Below are positions 8,281-17,186 of a stretch of DNA of 25,401 nucleotides, piece after piece. The stretch is from a virus. The DNA lies in the IMG/VR virus record IMGVR_UViG_3300032215_000660, positions 1-25,401 of that record; one strand, 5' to 3'. The notes below the pieces were generated by a model. It saw only the letters and a list, made by a program, of their open reading frames with translations, was not told the origin of the DNA and did no database searches. Every line of letters begins with the position of its first letter. Position 1 is the first letter of the stretch. The position numbers and the translations under genes were made by a program.

Positions 8281-9456
8281 CTACCAAGTAAATGGTAATG
8301 AACCACCAGTAATACCTGCATTCTCAGTTCTTGTGTAAGTCTGATTAAAGTTGGTTGCAGCGGCTGCACCTGTCTTAACATTCTTAACAATAACGTGGGC
8401 ATCATAGTTTTCAATTGCACAACCAACACGAATGAATAGTGTGTATTCAATTGTGTCTTTCTTGGGCTGGAACACGCGATAAACTACAACGTCACGCTTG
8501 ATACCAACAATGAAATTCTGTGGGAAGGTAAGGTGAACGTCACCGTAACTACCACTTGCAGAAACATAACTTGTTTCACCACTCTGAAGGCCAGTTGAAT
8601 CTCTTGTCTCATCCATCAACGGTACGTTGATGACTGGGATGCCGAATGCAAATGGTGTAGTGGTACCGGGACCACCATCGTTGGCTGCTGTTTCGCCACG
8701 GATAATGCCAGAAGCAATATCGTATGGGTTTATAGAACCACCAGAAGCGGTTTGATTGTACAGGTAATCCTGTACCAAGTTTGAACCTGCAAAGAATCTC
8801 AACTGATTTCTGCGTTGCTTGTACTTACGGGGAAGTGCCTTGATAGCAGTATTGAAGATTGATTTATCTAGACCATAACCACCACCATCAACAACGTGTG
8901 CGTTGTTAACAGCAAGGCTACGGAAACCCTTAAATGCACTCATCAAGCCAGTAGCACCTGTTGAGGTACCAACACCGTTAATTAGTGCATCTTCAACGTC
9001 GTTACCAGCCTGTGTAGCCATAAGACGCGCAATGTGATCTTCTAGATCTGGTCCTTCGACGTTATCTTCAAGTGCTTCTGCTGAAAGTTCCCAATCAAGA
9101 CGTAGTTTACGAGTTGTTAGAGAAATCTTTGAGAATGTAGCACCTTGAGATGTGAACGCACCGGAGCCGGTGTTATTCACCCAATCAGTTGGACGATCTT
9201 CCTGTGCCACGGTCATAATTCTCTGCCCTACTGAAACACGATCAATTTCTGTTGTGTTTGAGCGCATACGAATTGTGCGTGCTGACTTTGCGAGAATAGT
9301 TGCATCCCACATGTAGTCAAGGAAGCGGTTAGCCTGATCTGGGTAAAGGTTACCATTACCAGAGTTCACAGTCTGACCATCAGCCGTTACTGAAAACGAG
9401 GATGGAGTACCAAGGTTAGTTGTATCGATTACTTTTTGTAAAAGTTCGTTGCTCAT
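8281..9456 (-). CDS. Major capsid protein (HK97 fold)
   Basis: 391 aa from the ATG at 9456 (MSNELLQKVIDTTNLG). A GTG 12 bases further upstream is in frame but lies inside the ribosome-binding sequence, so it was rejected. The protein has the features of HK97-type actinophage capsids: an early ADGQTVNSGNGNLYPDQANR, then SVGQRIMTVAQEDRPTDW, then LDWELSAEALEDNVEG (spine helix and E-loop region) and a C-terminal P-domain. It lies downstream of protease and scaffold and upstream of the connector genes. It has the strong AAAAGGTAGGTGA leader and a terminator right after it. The scaffold is provided by the upstream gene rather than by an N-terminal delta domain. Confidence 0.93.
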   Translation of the reverse strand: MSNELLQKVIDTTNLGTPSSFSVTADGQTVNSGNGNLYPDQANRFLDYMWDATILAKSARTIRMRSNTTEIDRVSVGQRIMTVAQEDRPTDWVNNTGSGAFTSQGATFSKISLTTRKLRLDWELSAEALEDNVEGPDLEDHIARLMATQAGNDVEDALINGVGTSTGATGLMSAFKGFRSLAVNNAHVVDGGGYGLDKSIFNTAIKALPRKYKQRRNQLRFFAGSNLVQDYLYNQTASGGSINPYDIASGIIRGETAANDGGPGTTTPFAFGIPVINVPLMDETRDSTGLQSGETSYVSASGSYGDVHLTFPQNFIVGIKRDVVVYRVFQPKKDTIEYTLFIRVGCAIENYDAHVIVKNVKTGAAAATNFNQTYTRTENAGITGGSLPFTW

Positions 9457-9464
9457 ATTTTTTT

Positions 9465-9477
9465 TCACCTACCTTTT
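9465..9477 (-). promoter_or_regulatory. Strong shared ribosome-binding leader of the capsid gene
   Basis: AAAAGGTAGGTGA, followed by an A-only spacer and ATATG. It is identical over 13 bases to the leader of the major tail protein, with the same spacing to ATG. This argues for a selected translation enhancer for the two most abundant virion proteins. Confidence 0.7.
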
Positions 9478-9502
9478 TTTTAAAAAGTTTAATAGTTTAA
9501 GA

Positions 9503-10000
9503 TCAAATGTTATTTACACCGAGGAAGTGTCCTTGCCAAATGCTCTTTGTTATTTTATTTTCATCTGGTGAAGTTTGCACATCGCCAGACTTCTTTATTG
9601 CTGTTGTACTTTCGTATGCGTCTACACGCTTTTGTAAATCGCTAACCATCTTGGTAACTTCTGCAACATTATTTGAAAGTTCGGTAACTTTTGAACCAAA
9701 GTCATCGATAGATTTCTGAATGTGTGAATTAACATCGTCAACTGATTTCTGAACGTCCTGAGCCGCATTAGTAGCATCAGCATAATTCTTTGTAATTGTT
9801 TCTGTGATTTCTGCCTTGAGAGTGTCAACCATCTTTGCAAAGTCTAGTTCATCTACTGGAAGTTCGGAAACGGTTGCGGCTTTTTCAACATCGCCTTCAA
9901 CTACCTCAGAATCCACAGCAGCAAACTCTTCAACAACTTCAATTTCTGGTACATTTTCGACAACTTCTTCTGAGAAAGTTTCGTTTATTTCGTCTGCCAT
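9503..10000 (-). CDS. Nested scaffold protein from internal start within the protease gene
   Basis: An in-frame ATG at 10000 (codon 381 of the protease gene) is preceded by AAAGGAGG (10011-10018) with a ten-base spacer, the best Shine-Dalgarno sequence in this part of the window. The resulting 165-aa protein (MADEINETFSEEVVENVPEI...) is acidic at first, then a predicted coiled coil from about residue 50 to 140 (AQDVQKSVDDVNSHIQKSI, VTELSNNVAEVTKMVSDLQK). That is the profile of a scaffolding protein. The arrangement resembles lambda C/Nu3, where the scaffold is translated from inside the protease gene. Not visible to a one-gene annotation because it is in frame. Protein-level evidence is needed; the ribosome-binding site is direct. 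Confidence 0.7.
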   Translation of the reverse strand: MADEINETFSEEVVENVPEIEVVEEFAAVDSEVVEGDVEKAATVSELPVDELDFAKMVDTLKAEITETITKNYADATNAAQDVQKSVDDVNSHIQKSIDDFGSKVTELSNNVAEVTKMVSDLQKRVDAYESTTAIKKSGDVQTSPDENKITKSIWQGHFLGVNNI

Positions 10001-11140
10001 TTCTTTATTCCCTCCTTTGCGTAGAAGTTTTTCATCGGCACTCTTTGTAATCTTGACCGATACTTGGGTCAGAGTGCTTAATTTGTGACCAACCATTGTT
10101 TCAGTTGCCACAAAACCTTTTGCAGTTTTTTTATACAGCCTTACTGCTGCTGCAGGATCTTCTTTTGTTCCCGTAATCTCAAAGGAGGTACCGGGAACTT
10201 TATAAGAACCATTTTGAATAACTCTAATAATTTTACCATAAGCAGTGCCACCGCTAGAATTCCACTTGACATAACTGCCAACAGAGCCACCCTTTTTGAT
10301 AGCATCTTGATCTGGATAACGATTAATTGTGTTTTGACTAGTTACAGTTGCATCACCATCTTGAGTAGTTGCCTCATGTGTTGGGCCGGGGGCATCATCT
10401 TTAGCAAAGTAGGTATCCACGGCCTTTTTAATAGACACATTTTTCTCTGTATCTGACTTTTCGACCCAACCAACATTAGTCATGGAATCTCCACATGACA
10501 TACAATCAGAAAAAGATGCAGTGGAAGTTGTAGCAACTAAATCGGTATTGCACCAAAAAACATTTTCAATTTCAGTTTCCGCTGCCATACCCTTAAGTAC
10601 CATTCCATCAACATTCTTTTGAATAGAAAAAATATTAGCAAGTGGGTTGGCAGGATTATCAACTAGGCTAAGTTCCATTAATTCATAATCTTTAATTATT
10701 CTTGTATCTTCTTTTGAGTCGCCGGGTTCATATGATGATTCAACAATGTTTCCACCAATTGAAAAACCTGTCAAAGTCCCATCAAGTACTTTTTCCCATG
10801 TATCTTGTGCGCCTTTTGAAATATAAGCATTTACATAAACACCTTGATAAGATTTATTAGTTTGTGGATCTAAAAATTCTTTTGGAGAAAAAGAAAGCAC
10901 CTTACCTACGGCAATAGGCTGGTGCATCTCTCTCAAATTTCCGCGAAAACGAGTGAAAGCCTTCTCGCTGGCTTCTGGTGTAACAATGTCTCCATGACGA
11001 TCAATATTATCAAGGGTCGCAAACCCCGAAACAGTGCGTTTTTCCTTGTTGACTTTAGCGATAGGAAATGCTAGATTAACTTTCTTTTCGCTATTGTTCC
11101 ATGAAACTTTGTTAATTTCCATTTGTTTAAATGTTAACAT
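9503..11140 (-). CDS. Prohead protease (S78/XkdF-type) with Tudor-like insert and C-terminal scaffold
   Basis: 545 aa. Residues about 20-170 form the protease: H73 (LREMHQPIAVG), S127 (LTGFSIGG) and E156/D161 (LMELSLVDNPANP) fit the His-Ser-acid pattern of HK97-type prohead proteases. Residues about 195-220 hold three cysteines (C197, C213, C216). Residues about 285-358 (GSYVKWNSSGGTAYGKI ... GHKLSTLTQ) resemble the DUF2945/hypervirulence Tudor-like domain that is inserted in many actinophage proteases. From 381 on comes the scaffold-like coiled coil. Known role: cleaves scaffold and capsid during head maturation. The start is uncertain: neither the ATG at 11140 nor the one at 11122 has a clear Shine-Dalgarno sequence. 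It follows the portal stop by 21 bases. Confidence 0.88.
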   Translation of the reverse strand: MLTFKQMEINKVSWNNSEKKVNLAFPIAKVNKEKRTVSGFATLDNIDRHGDIVTPEASEKAFTRFRGNLREMHQPIAVGKVLSFSPKEFLDPQTNKSYQGVYVNAYISKGAQDTWEKVLDGTLTGFSIGGNIVESSYEPGDSKEDTRIIKDYELMELSLVDNPANPLANIFSIQKNVDGMVLKGMAAETEIENVFWCNTDLVATTSTASFSDCMSCGDSMTNVGWVEKSDTEKNVSIKKAVDTYFAKDDAPGPTHEATTQDGDATVTSQNTINRYPDQDAIKKGGSVGSYVKWNSSGGTAYGKIIRVIQNGSYKVPGTSFEITGTKEDPAAAVRLYKKTAKGFVATETMVGHKLSTLTQVSVKITKSADEKLLRKGGNKEMADEINETFSEEVVENVPEIEVVEEFAAVDSEVVEGDVEKAATVSELPVDELDFAKMVDTLKAEITETITKNYADATNAAQDVQKSVDDVNSHIQKSIDDFGSKVTELSNNVAEVTKMVSDLQKRVDAYESTTAIKKSGDVQTSPDENKITKSIWQGHFLGVNNI

Positions 11141-11161
11141 TAAATTTTGTCAAATCAAAAT

Positions 11162-12745
11162 TTAAGGTGTTTTCCTACCTTCACCTTTAGGATTTCTATC
11201 CCCATGAGTATCAGAAGCGTTAGCAGTACGCTGACCATCTCTAACTCTTGTTTGCCCTGCCTGTGCATTTTCTTCTGCTGCTGCCGCAGCACCAATCTTA
11301 ACAGGCTCATCTCCACCCGCACGCGGAGGAAGATTCTTTCTAACACGAACCTCGTTAGGAGCAATGACCTGCATACGAAGATACACTTCATCAATCTTAC
11401 TTTGAGTTATTTCATCAGTAAGTGTAAGTTCATTAAATTGAAGAGTGAAAGCATCAGTAAATTCACGAATAATCATGTTTATTTTTTGTTCAAGTTCATC
11501 TTGTGCTGGGCGAGTAACTTGCTCTTTAAAAGTTTTATCTGCTGCCGCTGCTGCGGCAAGGCCACCAACGTCTACACCACCAATTTTAGTTACAGGAACA
11601 CTATGTGCAGTCAAAATCCTGTCACGATTCTCAGATGTGTAATTTTTAAATGAAGAATCTTGAATTCCTGCTTCAACTGGTTCCATTTTAAATTCTACGC
11701 GAGAATTTTCACCATCTGATGGCAAAGGAATGTATAAGGTACGATGATTTCTTCCTTTTAACCCAGTTTGGAAAAATTCAAGAAGTTTTCTTTCAGAATC
11801 AGCACTTAATTTAGCACCTTTTACCGTGATAATGTATCTAGGCACCGCTTTATTCTCAAAATAATCTAAATTGAACCTTGAGGCAAATTCGTCACCAGCA
11901 ATTGCATTTTTAGCAGATAAAATATCTGGAACTCCATAATAAGTGTTAGTTGGAGTATATTTTTTAAAATGAATAACCTCGTTTGGCGTAGGATCTGTAC
12001 CAATTTGATCTTCAGTGTTAATATCGCCAAAATTTCTAAAAAATGTATAACGGTTATATACAACTTGAACAAACCCGTCGCGGTGGCGACGAATTCTCAT
12101 AGTTGTAGTTGGAATATGACCAATATAACCAATTTTTCCTGAAGAAGTACGACCAATTTCCAAATAACCATTACCTGTTACTTCATAATCAGTATAAACT
12201 TTTTTCATAATACGAAGAAAACTGTCATCTGAGTTCATAGATTCTAAATAATCAGTCAATTCGCGTTTTGCTTTAGCAATTCTACGACGAACCTTGTCTA
12301 ATTTAGCAGCATCATCAAGAACATCTTCAATTTTATCTAACATTTTTTGAGTTTCTTCAAAGTGGTACCCCAATCCTACAACATTTGCACATTTTGCGTT
12401 AACAGCAGAATGATGAAATGGAGAAATATCATAAAGTTGTGCCAAATACATAACATTATATGGTGGTTGAACAATTTGAAAAAGTGAATAGCCTGTAAGG
12501 TCTAATGGGTCAAGTTTCTTTGATTTTGCATCCCCACGACCAGTATAGGCTTTCTCTAAACGATTTGCTTTTCTTTTAAAATTAGCACTCAAACCATCAA
12601 TCTTAGATAGTTCTTCCCAACTTTTAGAAAATGGGTCTTCAAAAGAATTTTCAGATATAAATGAATCTTTGCTAGACCCACCAGCAGAAATTTTAATTAA
12701 ATTAGTATCGTCATCGTCAAAATCATCGACAGGAAAAAGTGACAT
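11162..12745 (-). CDS. Portal protein (PBSX/HK97 family)
   Basis: 527 aa. Recognisable portal segments are YNVMYLAQLYDISPFHHSAV, DYEVTGNGYLEIGR near residue 190, EVIHFKKYTPTNTYYGVPDI near 265 and FASRFNLDYFENKAVPRYII just after it; the YGVPDI..A...I region is typical of PBSX-type portals. The C-terminal 60 residues are low-complexity and charged (AEENAQAGQTRVRDGQRTAN). Known role: the dodecameric ring at the capsid vertex through which DNA passes. The ATG overlaps the stop of the upstream gene (TAATG at 12743-12747). The terminase expected upstream is absent. Confidence 0.95.
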   Translation of the reverse strand: MSLFPVDDFDDDDTNLIKISAGGSSKDSFISENSFEDPFSKSWEELSKIDGLSANFKRKANRLEKAYTGRGDAKSKKLDPLDLTGYSLFQIVQPPYNVMYLAQLYDISPFHHSAVNAKCANVVGLGYHFEETQKMLDKIEDVLDDAAKLDKVRRRIAKAKRELTDYLESMNSDDSFLRIMKKVYTDYEVTGNGYLEIGRTSSGKIGYIGHIPTTTMRIRRHRDGFVQVVYNRYTFFRNFGDINTEDQIGTDPTPNEVIHFKKYTPTNTYYGVPDILSAKNAIAGDEFASRFNLDYFENKAVPRYIITVKGAKLSADSERKLLEFFQTGLKGRNHRTLYIPLPSDGENSRVEFKMEPVEAGIQDSSFKNYTSENRDRILTAHSVPVTKIGGVDVGGLAAAAAADKTFKEQVTRPAQDELEQKINMIIREFTDAFTLQFNELTLTDEITQSKIDEVYLRMQVIAPNEVRVRKNLPPRAGGDEPVKIGAAAAAEENAQAGQTRVRDGQRTANASDTHGDRNPKGEGRKTP

Positions 12746-13089
12746 TATATAAGACCCATTTTCTTTTTCTGAACAAGGTCTTCTTTAATGGCAGGAACAT
12801 CTAACTCATCAGGAATCAGACCCCACTCTAACCTTTGTTTCTGTTCTTCATATTCATCGGAAGTAACTTGTCGATGCGCACCCATCCACATAGGTTTTCC
12901 ACCTTCAACTCCCATATCTTTTGCAAATTGCCTCAAAGCATTGATCTTACGCATATCACCTTTCATAGCGGCAATATTCATATGATTACCATCTTCATCG
13001 GTTACAAGTGAGCCGTCAGGCATTTGCCATAAGTAAAGACCGTAGGAAACTTCTTCAACTACCGTCATCTTAGTTTTATTTGGAATCAT
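12745..13089 (-). CDS. Small conserved-type protein preceding the portal
   Basis: 114 aa beginning MIPNKTKMTVVEEVSYGLYLWQ. It has a strand-rich start (YGLYLWQMPDGSLVTDEDGN), an Arg/Lys helix (MRKINALRQFAKDMGVEGG) and an acidic/basic C-terminus. Proteins like this occur just before the portal in some actinophages, but I do not know a function. The start could be 13089 or the ATG at codon 8 (13068); neither has an obvious ribosome-binding site. It is translationally coupled to the portal by a one-base overlap, so a role in head assembly or packaging is plausible. Confidence 0.75.
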   Translation of the reverse strand: MIPNKTKMTVVEEVSYGLYLWQMPDGSLVTDEDGNHMNIAAMKGDMRKINALRQFAKDMGVEGGKPMWMGAHRQVTSDEYEEQKQRLEWGLIPDELDVPAIKEDLVQKKKMGLI

Positions 13090-13128
13090 GACACAATATT
13101 ACCATTAAACTGTTAAAATTGATAATTT

Positions 13129-16100
13129 TTATCCAATTTTAAACGCGCAGGCGGTAGTTATAGCATCATTACTCCAGTTTGGTTGCCATTTTGTACTAGC
13201 ATTTGCATCATTTGTAGTCGAAATAGCATCTATTGGTATTTTTACTATATTCTGCTCAAGATAACTCAAATACCTATTTTTAGCATCAACACTGGAAATT
13301 GAACTACTCCAAAGTGATATACTACCGAACGTACCCTGTACATGATTTCCGGCAGCACTTCCACTTAAATTGATTTCTGTTAAATAGGCTGGCCCTCCAA
13401 AATCGTACATGTAATGAACATACTTTCCAACTACTGGAGAATACAACGTATACCTTAAAGTACTAGGATTATTTGTTACATTATTTGGAATTTTTTCTCC
13501 ATTTACATACAAAGTTGCGTTTCTTGCATATTGAATTATTTGTTGTTGAGCAAGGCTTGCTGAAGCAGAAGGAATTATATGATAATAAGGATTACTTGAA
13601 TTAGATATATAAATGCCAATATTTGGATCAGATGTAGTTAAAATATTTTTTCCTGTAAAATTATCAAATTTCAGCCAAAATTCTATACCATAAACACTTG
13701 CTGAAGTAAGTGCTGGAGTTATTTTTGCATAAGATTGATTATTGGTAAATTTTATCCCAAAATTATTTTGCATATATGTTATTGGTTGATTAAACCTTTG
13801 AATATTATAAGGGTTAATTCCAGAAGAATCTACAATTGGTGTCAATTCATATTTATTGTTTTCTGTAAGAAAAGAAGTATTTTCATATAACACAATTTCT
13901 AAGTTATTAAATGATTGATTTATTTCTTCTAAAGTATATTCTGTTGGGAATGTCACGCGAATTAATACATCTGAATTAATTGATCCATAAGTTAAACCGG
14001 GAATGTGTGAATTTTTAGTAACTGTAGACCAGTTTTTACCTTTATCTATAGAAGTTTCAACTAAACAATTATCCATACCATCCCAAATAACTTTACTTGA
14101 AACTATTTTATTGTCATAAGAAGATAAAGGAATTAATTTAGTCCATGAGCCTATTTGAGCAACTGAGAAATCTGAAAGCATTCTTGCAATATACTTTTTA
14201 TTTGTTGTAAAATCATATCCAGTCAAATTATTAATGTAATTTGAAATTCCAATACTTCCAATAACGGCTGCTTGAGAAGAAGAATTTAAAGCCAAACAAT
14301 TTCCAAATTCTAATTGTGAACTTTTCTTTAACTTAATTGGATTTATTGTATATGTTGCAGAAGCACTTTGAGAAGGAAGAATGGGGCTTAGAATTGGATC
14401 ATACGCTATGTATACATTAAGGTTTGAATTATTGAAAGTAGCACCAACTGCATACCCACCCGCTGAAGATGTAGTCCATGCTGCACTTCCATAAAAATTT
14501 GAAGTAGACGTATTGAAATCATATGAATATACAGAAAAACCGGGTGTTGAAAGATATCCATAAATTAAATTATTAGTATTTTCATCTGTAAATGAAAATA
14601 CATATGTTCCATTACCAGCAGAAGCATTATTAGTTAGTATTCTACTTGTAATTGTAAAAGGACTATTTATTCCTACCAAATCGCCTAAATTGTTTATGAC
14701 AAAGGAGCCGTAATCGTTTAATGACGCACCGCGATCTTTTGTGTAACTTAAAGTAGCATTCGGTGCCGTTCCCTGACTTAAAGAAACTGCAGGAATTTTA
14801 TTAGGAACCAATCCTAATGATTCATCAACATTTAAATTAAATATGTCTACATATTCTGAAAAATTATTTCCAGTTATATTATCATAGTGTAAGACTTGAT
14901 AACTTTTTTCTGTTGTGTCAAAAGATGACAATTGCAAGGTTCTAGATTGTGCTGTAGGTTTTTGATTGTTATAGGCCCAAACAACTTTTTTCCTTTTAGA
15001 ATCAATTGATAAATTATAATCATAAAATGCCAAATTACTAACAAGGAATCCTTTTGGCATTTGAGCATAATTAATTTCTTTTCCTTCAATAATAAAATTT
15101 CCATTATTTGATGATTTTGTTGGAAAAGACAATGTATCAATAACTTGACCAGAAACACCTTGTTCGCCATTCACAAAAATGGACAATTTTTTATTAGAAT
15201 ATGAAGCAACAATATAAAAAGGTGTATTCATGTTTCTTACTGGAATATATGCATCTGCGTTACCTATTCCAGCAATGGAAAACCTAAAAGTATTACTATC
15301 ATAATCATAATTAATAGAGCCAATTTCTGTAGTTCCATTTAAAATTTTAAAAAACTTTAAAACATTATTCGCAAAATACACTGTGGAAGCCGTTGAATTC
15401 TTTATGTACCCCGAACCATCAAACGAATCATTAAACGAAAACCAAAATTCTATATCAAAATTATTTCTTTCAAAATTCTGATAAAAAATGTCATAATTAT
15501 TTTTAATTTTTATTCCAGCACCAGAAATAATGTTTATTGAATAATCATCTCCTGCCACTAAAGCAGGTCTAGAAACAATTGCACCTTTCATAGTGGAAGT
15601 TGATGCATGTGCTGTACCAGTCCATTCAGCACCATCCGTGCTACCGTCAAAATACGGTAGGTAATTTACGTTATGGTTCTCAAGAATTGCATTATCAAGC
15701 AACAAGTAGAGGCTACTTGATGAATTTATGTTAGGCATTTGGGCTTGAACTGTTACCTGCATATGCGTTGCTCTGTACGGAGCATTTGCTGTTACAGTTA
15801 ATCTTGAATAAGAACTTGCTGTTATGGGAACAGCCGTACCATTAATTGTCCCCGCAGGATTTAAACCACCTGTATTAAGATAAGTGCTAAAAGTTGTTCC
15901 ATCAAAAAAATTTATCCTTGCATATGCAGAAGAACCACTAATGCTACCAGACACATAAGTTGAAAAAGTAAAAGTTTTACCTAATCCTGTAATATCCATA
16001 TTTGGTGTAGAAATGTAATAAATATTATTACCTCTACTGTCTGTTACTGAAGCAGTCCAATTATTTAAACCAAGTCCTCCAACTAAAGTTGGAATTCCAA

Positions 16101-17154
16101 CCGGAAGACCATGAACATACCTTGACCAAATATATCCATTATTTAATGAAGTAGTTAAAGAAGCCGTACTTGGAAAAGTAAAAGTTGTTGCTGTTGGAAC
16201 AGAATCTATAACTCCAGCAACCAAAGTAGTTCCCCAGTTACCTGCAAGTGAGGCTGTAGCAACAACTGGAGTTCCAACACTTAAACCGTGACTTGTTGGA
16301 GTTGTAACAGATGCAGTTGTATATGGAGTAGAAGTTGCAATAGAAGCAAACTGGATAATTGAAGCAGTTACGGGAACTCTTGCTGCCGCTTGCCCACTGT
16401 TTTCGCCCCAACCAGTGGTATTTGTTTCAAAAGATGGGTTAGTCAATAAGTTAGTTCTATAGAAATAGGTAGGAATATTTCCGTTTCCAGAATAATCAAC
16501 TAATGTTTTTGAAGTAGAGTTATCTGGTGCGCCTGTCCAATAAGAATTCTCAGAATAACCATCAAAATAGGGGGCTGTTTCTATTTTATATAGATCTGAC
16601 ATAACTCCACTTTCTAGGATTACGCCATCAACTAAAAAATGTTTATTTTGTAAATTTGCATCTGCGGGGGCATTAAAAGCAAGCCATTGCACAGATGAAG
16701 AATCAATATCCGGTGTAGCCTGAAGGGAATACCTATTCCATGAACCTAATGGACCTAAATATCCTTGTGACCAAGTATTTTGATTTTGCTGATAAGCAAC
16801 ATCACTAGTACTAGTTTTTTTCATAATACTACTTAAATAAAGTTGAGTATCTAAAAATGCGGTGTCAAACGATTTTAAATAAAATGAAAAATTGTAAGTT
16901 CTACCGTTACCTAATCCTAATGATTTTGTAGTTGTGTTAAAACCAGCATAGATCGTTGAAGAAGTAATTAGTTCAAATGAACTGTTTCCATACAAATATT
17001 GTGAAGTATTTATAGATCCTGAAACAGCAGTTAATGTCCAGTTACTAGCAGAGTTTGCAAAGTTTGGATTTAGAAAAAGATTAGTTCTTTCTGGATAATC
17101 CAGTCTCCAATAACCAACAGGTCTATCCCCCTGAACCAACAGCGTATAAGACAA
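13129..17154 (-). CDS. Large LamG / carbohydrate-binding structural protein
   Basis: 1341 aa, TTG start at 17154 supported by AAAAGGTAGGC just upstream. It begins SYTLLVQGDRPVGYWRLDY, a phrase common to phage LamG proteins. Two related N-terminal modules follow: RTNLFLNPNF near residue 23 and RTNLLTNPSFETNTTGW near 232, each ending in a YFDG...WTG motif (about 193 and 503), resembling CBM4/9-like sandwiches. Concanavalin/LamG-type domains appear near 570 (IEFWFSFND) and 1160 (GIEFWLKFDN). There is no catalytic motif, signal peptide or membrane segment that I can see. The likely role is surface binding by the virion, as a receptor-binding or capsid/neck fibre. Its place between the reductase and portal, away from the tail genes, is unusual. 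Codon use is AT-rich like the neighbours. Confidence 0.8.
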   Translation of the reverse strand: MSYTLLVQGDRPVGYWRLDYPERTNLFLNPNFANSASNWTLTAVSGSINTSQYLYGNSSFELITSSTIYAGFNTTTKSLGLGNGRTYNFSFYLKSFDTAFLDTQLYLSSIMKKTSTSDVAYQQNQNTWSQGYLGPLGSWNRYSLQATPDIDSSSVQWLAFNAPADANLQNKHFLVDGVILESGVMSDLYKIETAPYFDGYSENSYWTGAPDNSTSKTLVDYSGNGNIPTYFYRTNLLTNPSFETNTTGWGENSGQAAARVPVTASIIQFASIATSTPYTTASVTTPTSHGLSVGTPVVATASLAGNWGTTLVAGVIDSVPTATTFTFPSTASLTTSLNNGYIWSRYVHGLPVGIPTLVGGLGLNNWTASVTDSRGNNIYYISTPNMDITGLGKTFTFSTYVSGSISGSSAYARINFFDGTTFSTYLNTGGLNPAGTINGTAVPITASSYSRLTVTANAPYRATHMQVTVQAQMPNINSSSSLYLLLDNAILENHNVNYLPYFDGSTDGAEWTGTAHASTSTMKGAIVSRPALVAGDDYSINIISGAGIKIKNNYDIFYQNFERNNFDIEFWFSFNDSFDGSGYIKNSTASTVYFANNVLKFFKILNGTTEIGSINYDYDSNTFRFSIAGIGNADAYIPVRNMNTPFYIVASYSNKKLSIFVNGEQGVSGQVIDTLSFPTKSSNNGNFIIEGKEINYAQMPKGFLVSNLAFYDYNLSIDSKRKKVVWAYNNQKPTAQSRTLQLSSFDTTEKSYQVLHYDNITGNNFSEYVDIFNLNVDESLGLVPNKIPAVSLSQGTAPNATLSYTKDRGASLNDYGSFVINNLGDLVGINSPFTITSRILTNNASAGNGTYVFSFTDENTNNLIYGYLSTPGFSVYSYDFNTSTSNFYGSAAWTTSSAGGYAVGATFNNSNLNVYIAYDPILSPILPSQSASATYTINPIKLKKSSQLEFGNCLALNSSSQAAVIGSIGISNYINNLTGYDFTTNKKYIARMLSDFSVAQIGSWTKLIPLSSYDNKIVSSKVIWDGMDNCLVETSIDKGKNWSTVTKNSHIPGLTYGSINSDVLIRVTFPTEYTLEEINQSFNNLEIVLYENTSFLTENNKYELTPIVDSSGINPYNIQRFNQPITYMQNNFGIKFTNNQSYAKITPALTSASVYGIEFWLKFDNFTGKNILTTSDPNIGIYISNSSNPYYHIIPSASASLAQQQIIQYARNATLYVNGEKIPNNVTNNPSTLRYTLYSPVVGKYVHYMYDFGGPAYLTEINLSGSAAGNHVQGTFGSISLWSSSISSVDAKNRYLSYLEQNIVKIPIDAISTTNDANASTKWQPNWSNDAITTACAFKIG

Positions 17155-17186
17155 AGTAGCCTACCTTTTATTTATCATTATAGCAT

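Noticed and set aside
10085-11653. Several plus-strand ORFs of 65-168 codons opposite the protease and portal genes
   Set aside because: They are rich in Ser, Cys and Asn, lack ribosome-binding sites and mirror well-supported genes on the minus strand.
13090-13128. Possible hairpin between the LamG gene and the 114-aa gene
   Set aside because: Only weak A/T pairs (AAAATT/AATTTT), not distinguishable from chance in AT-rich DNA.
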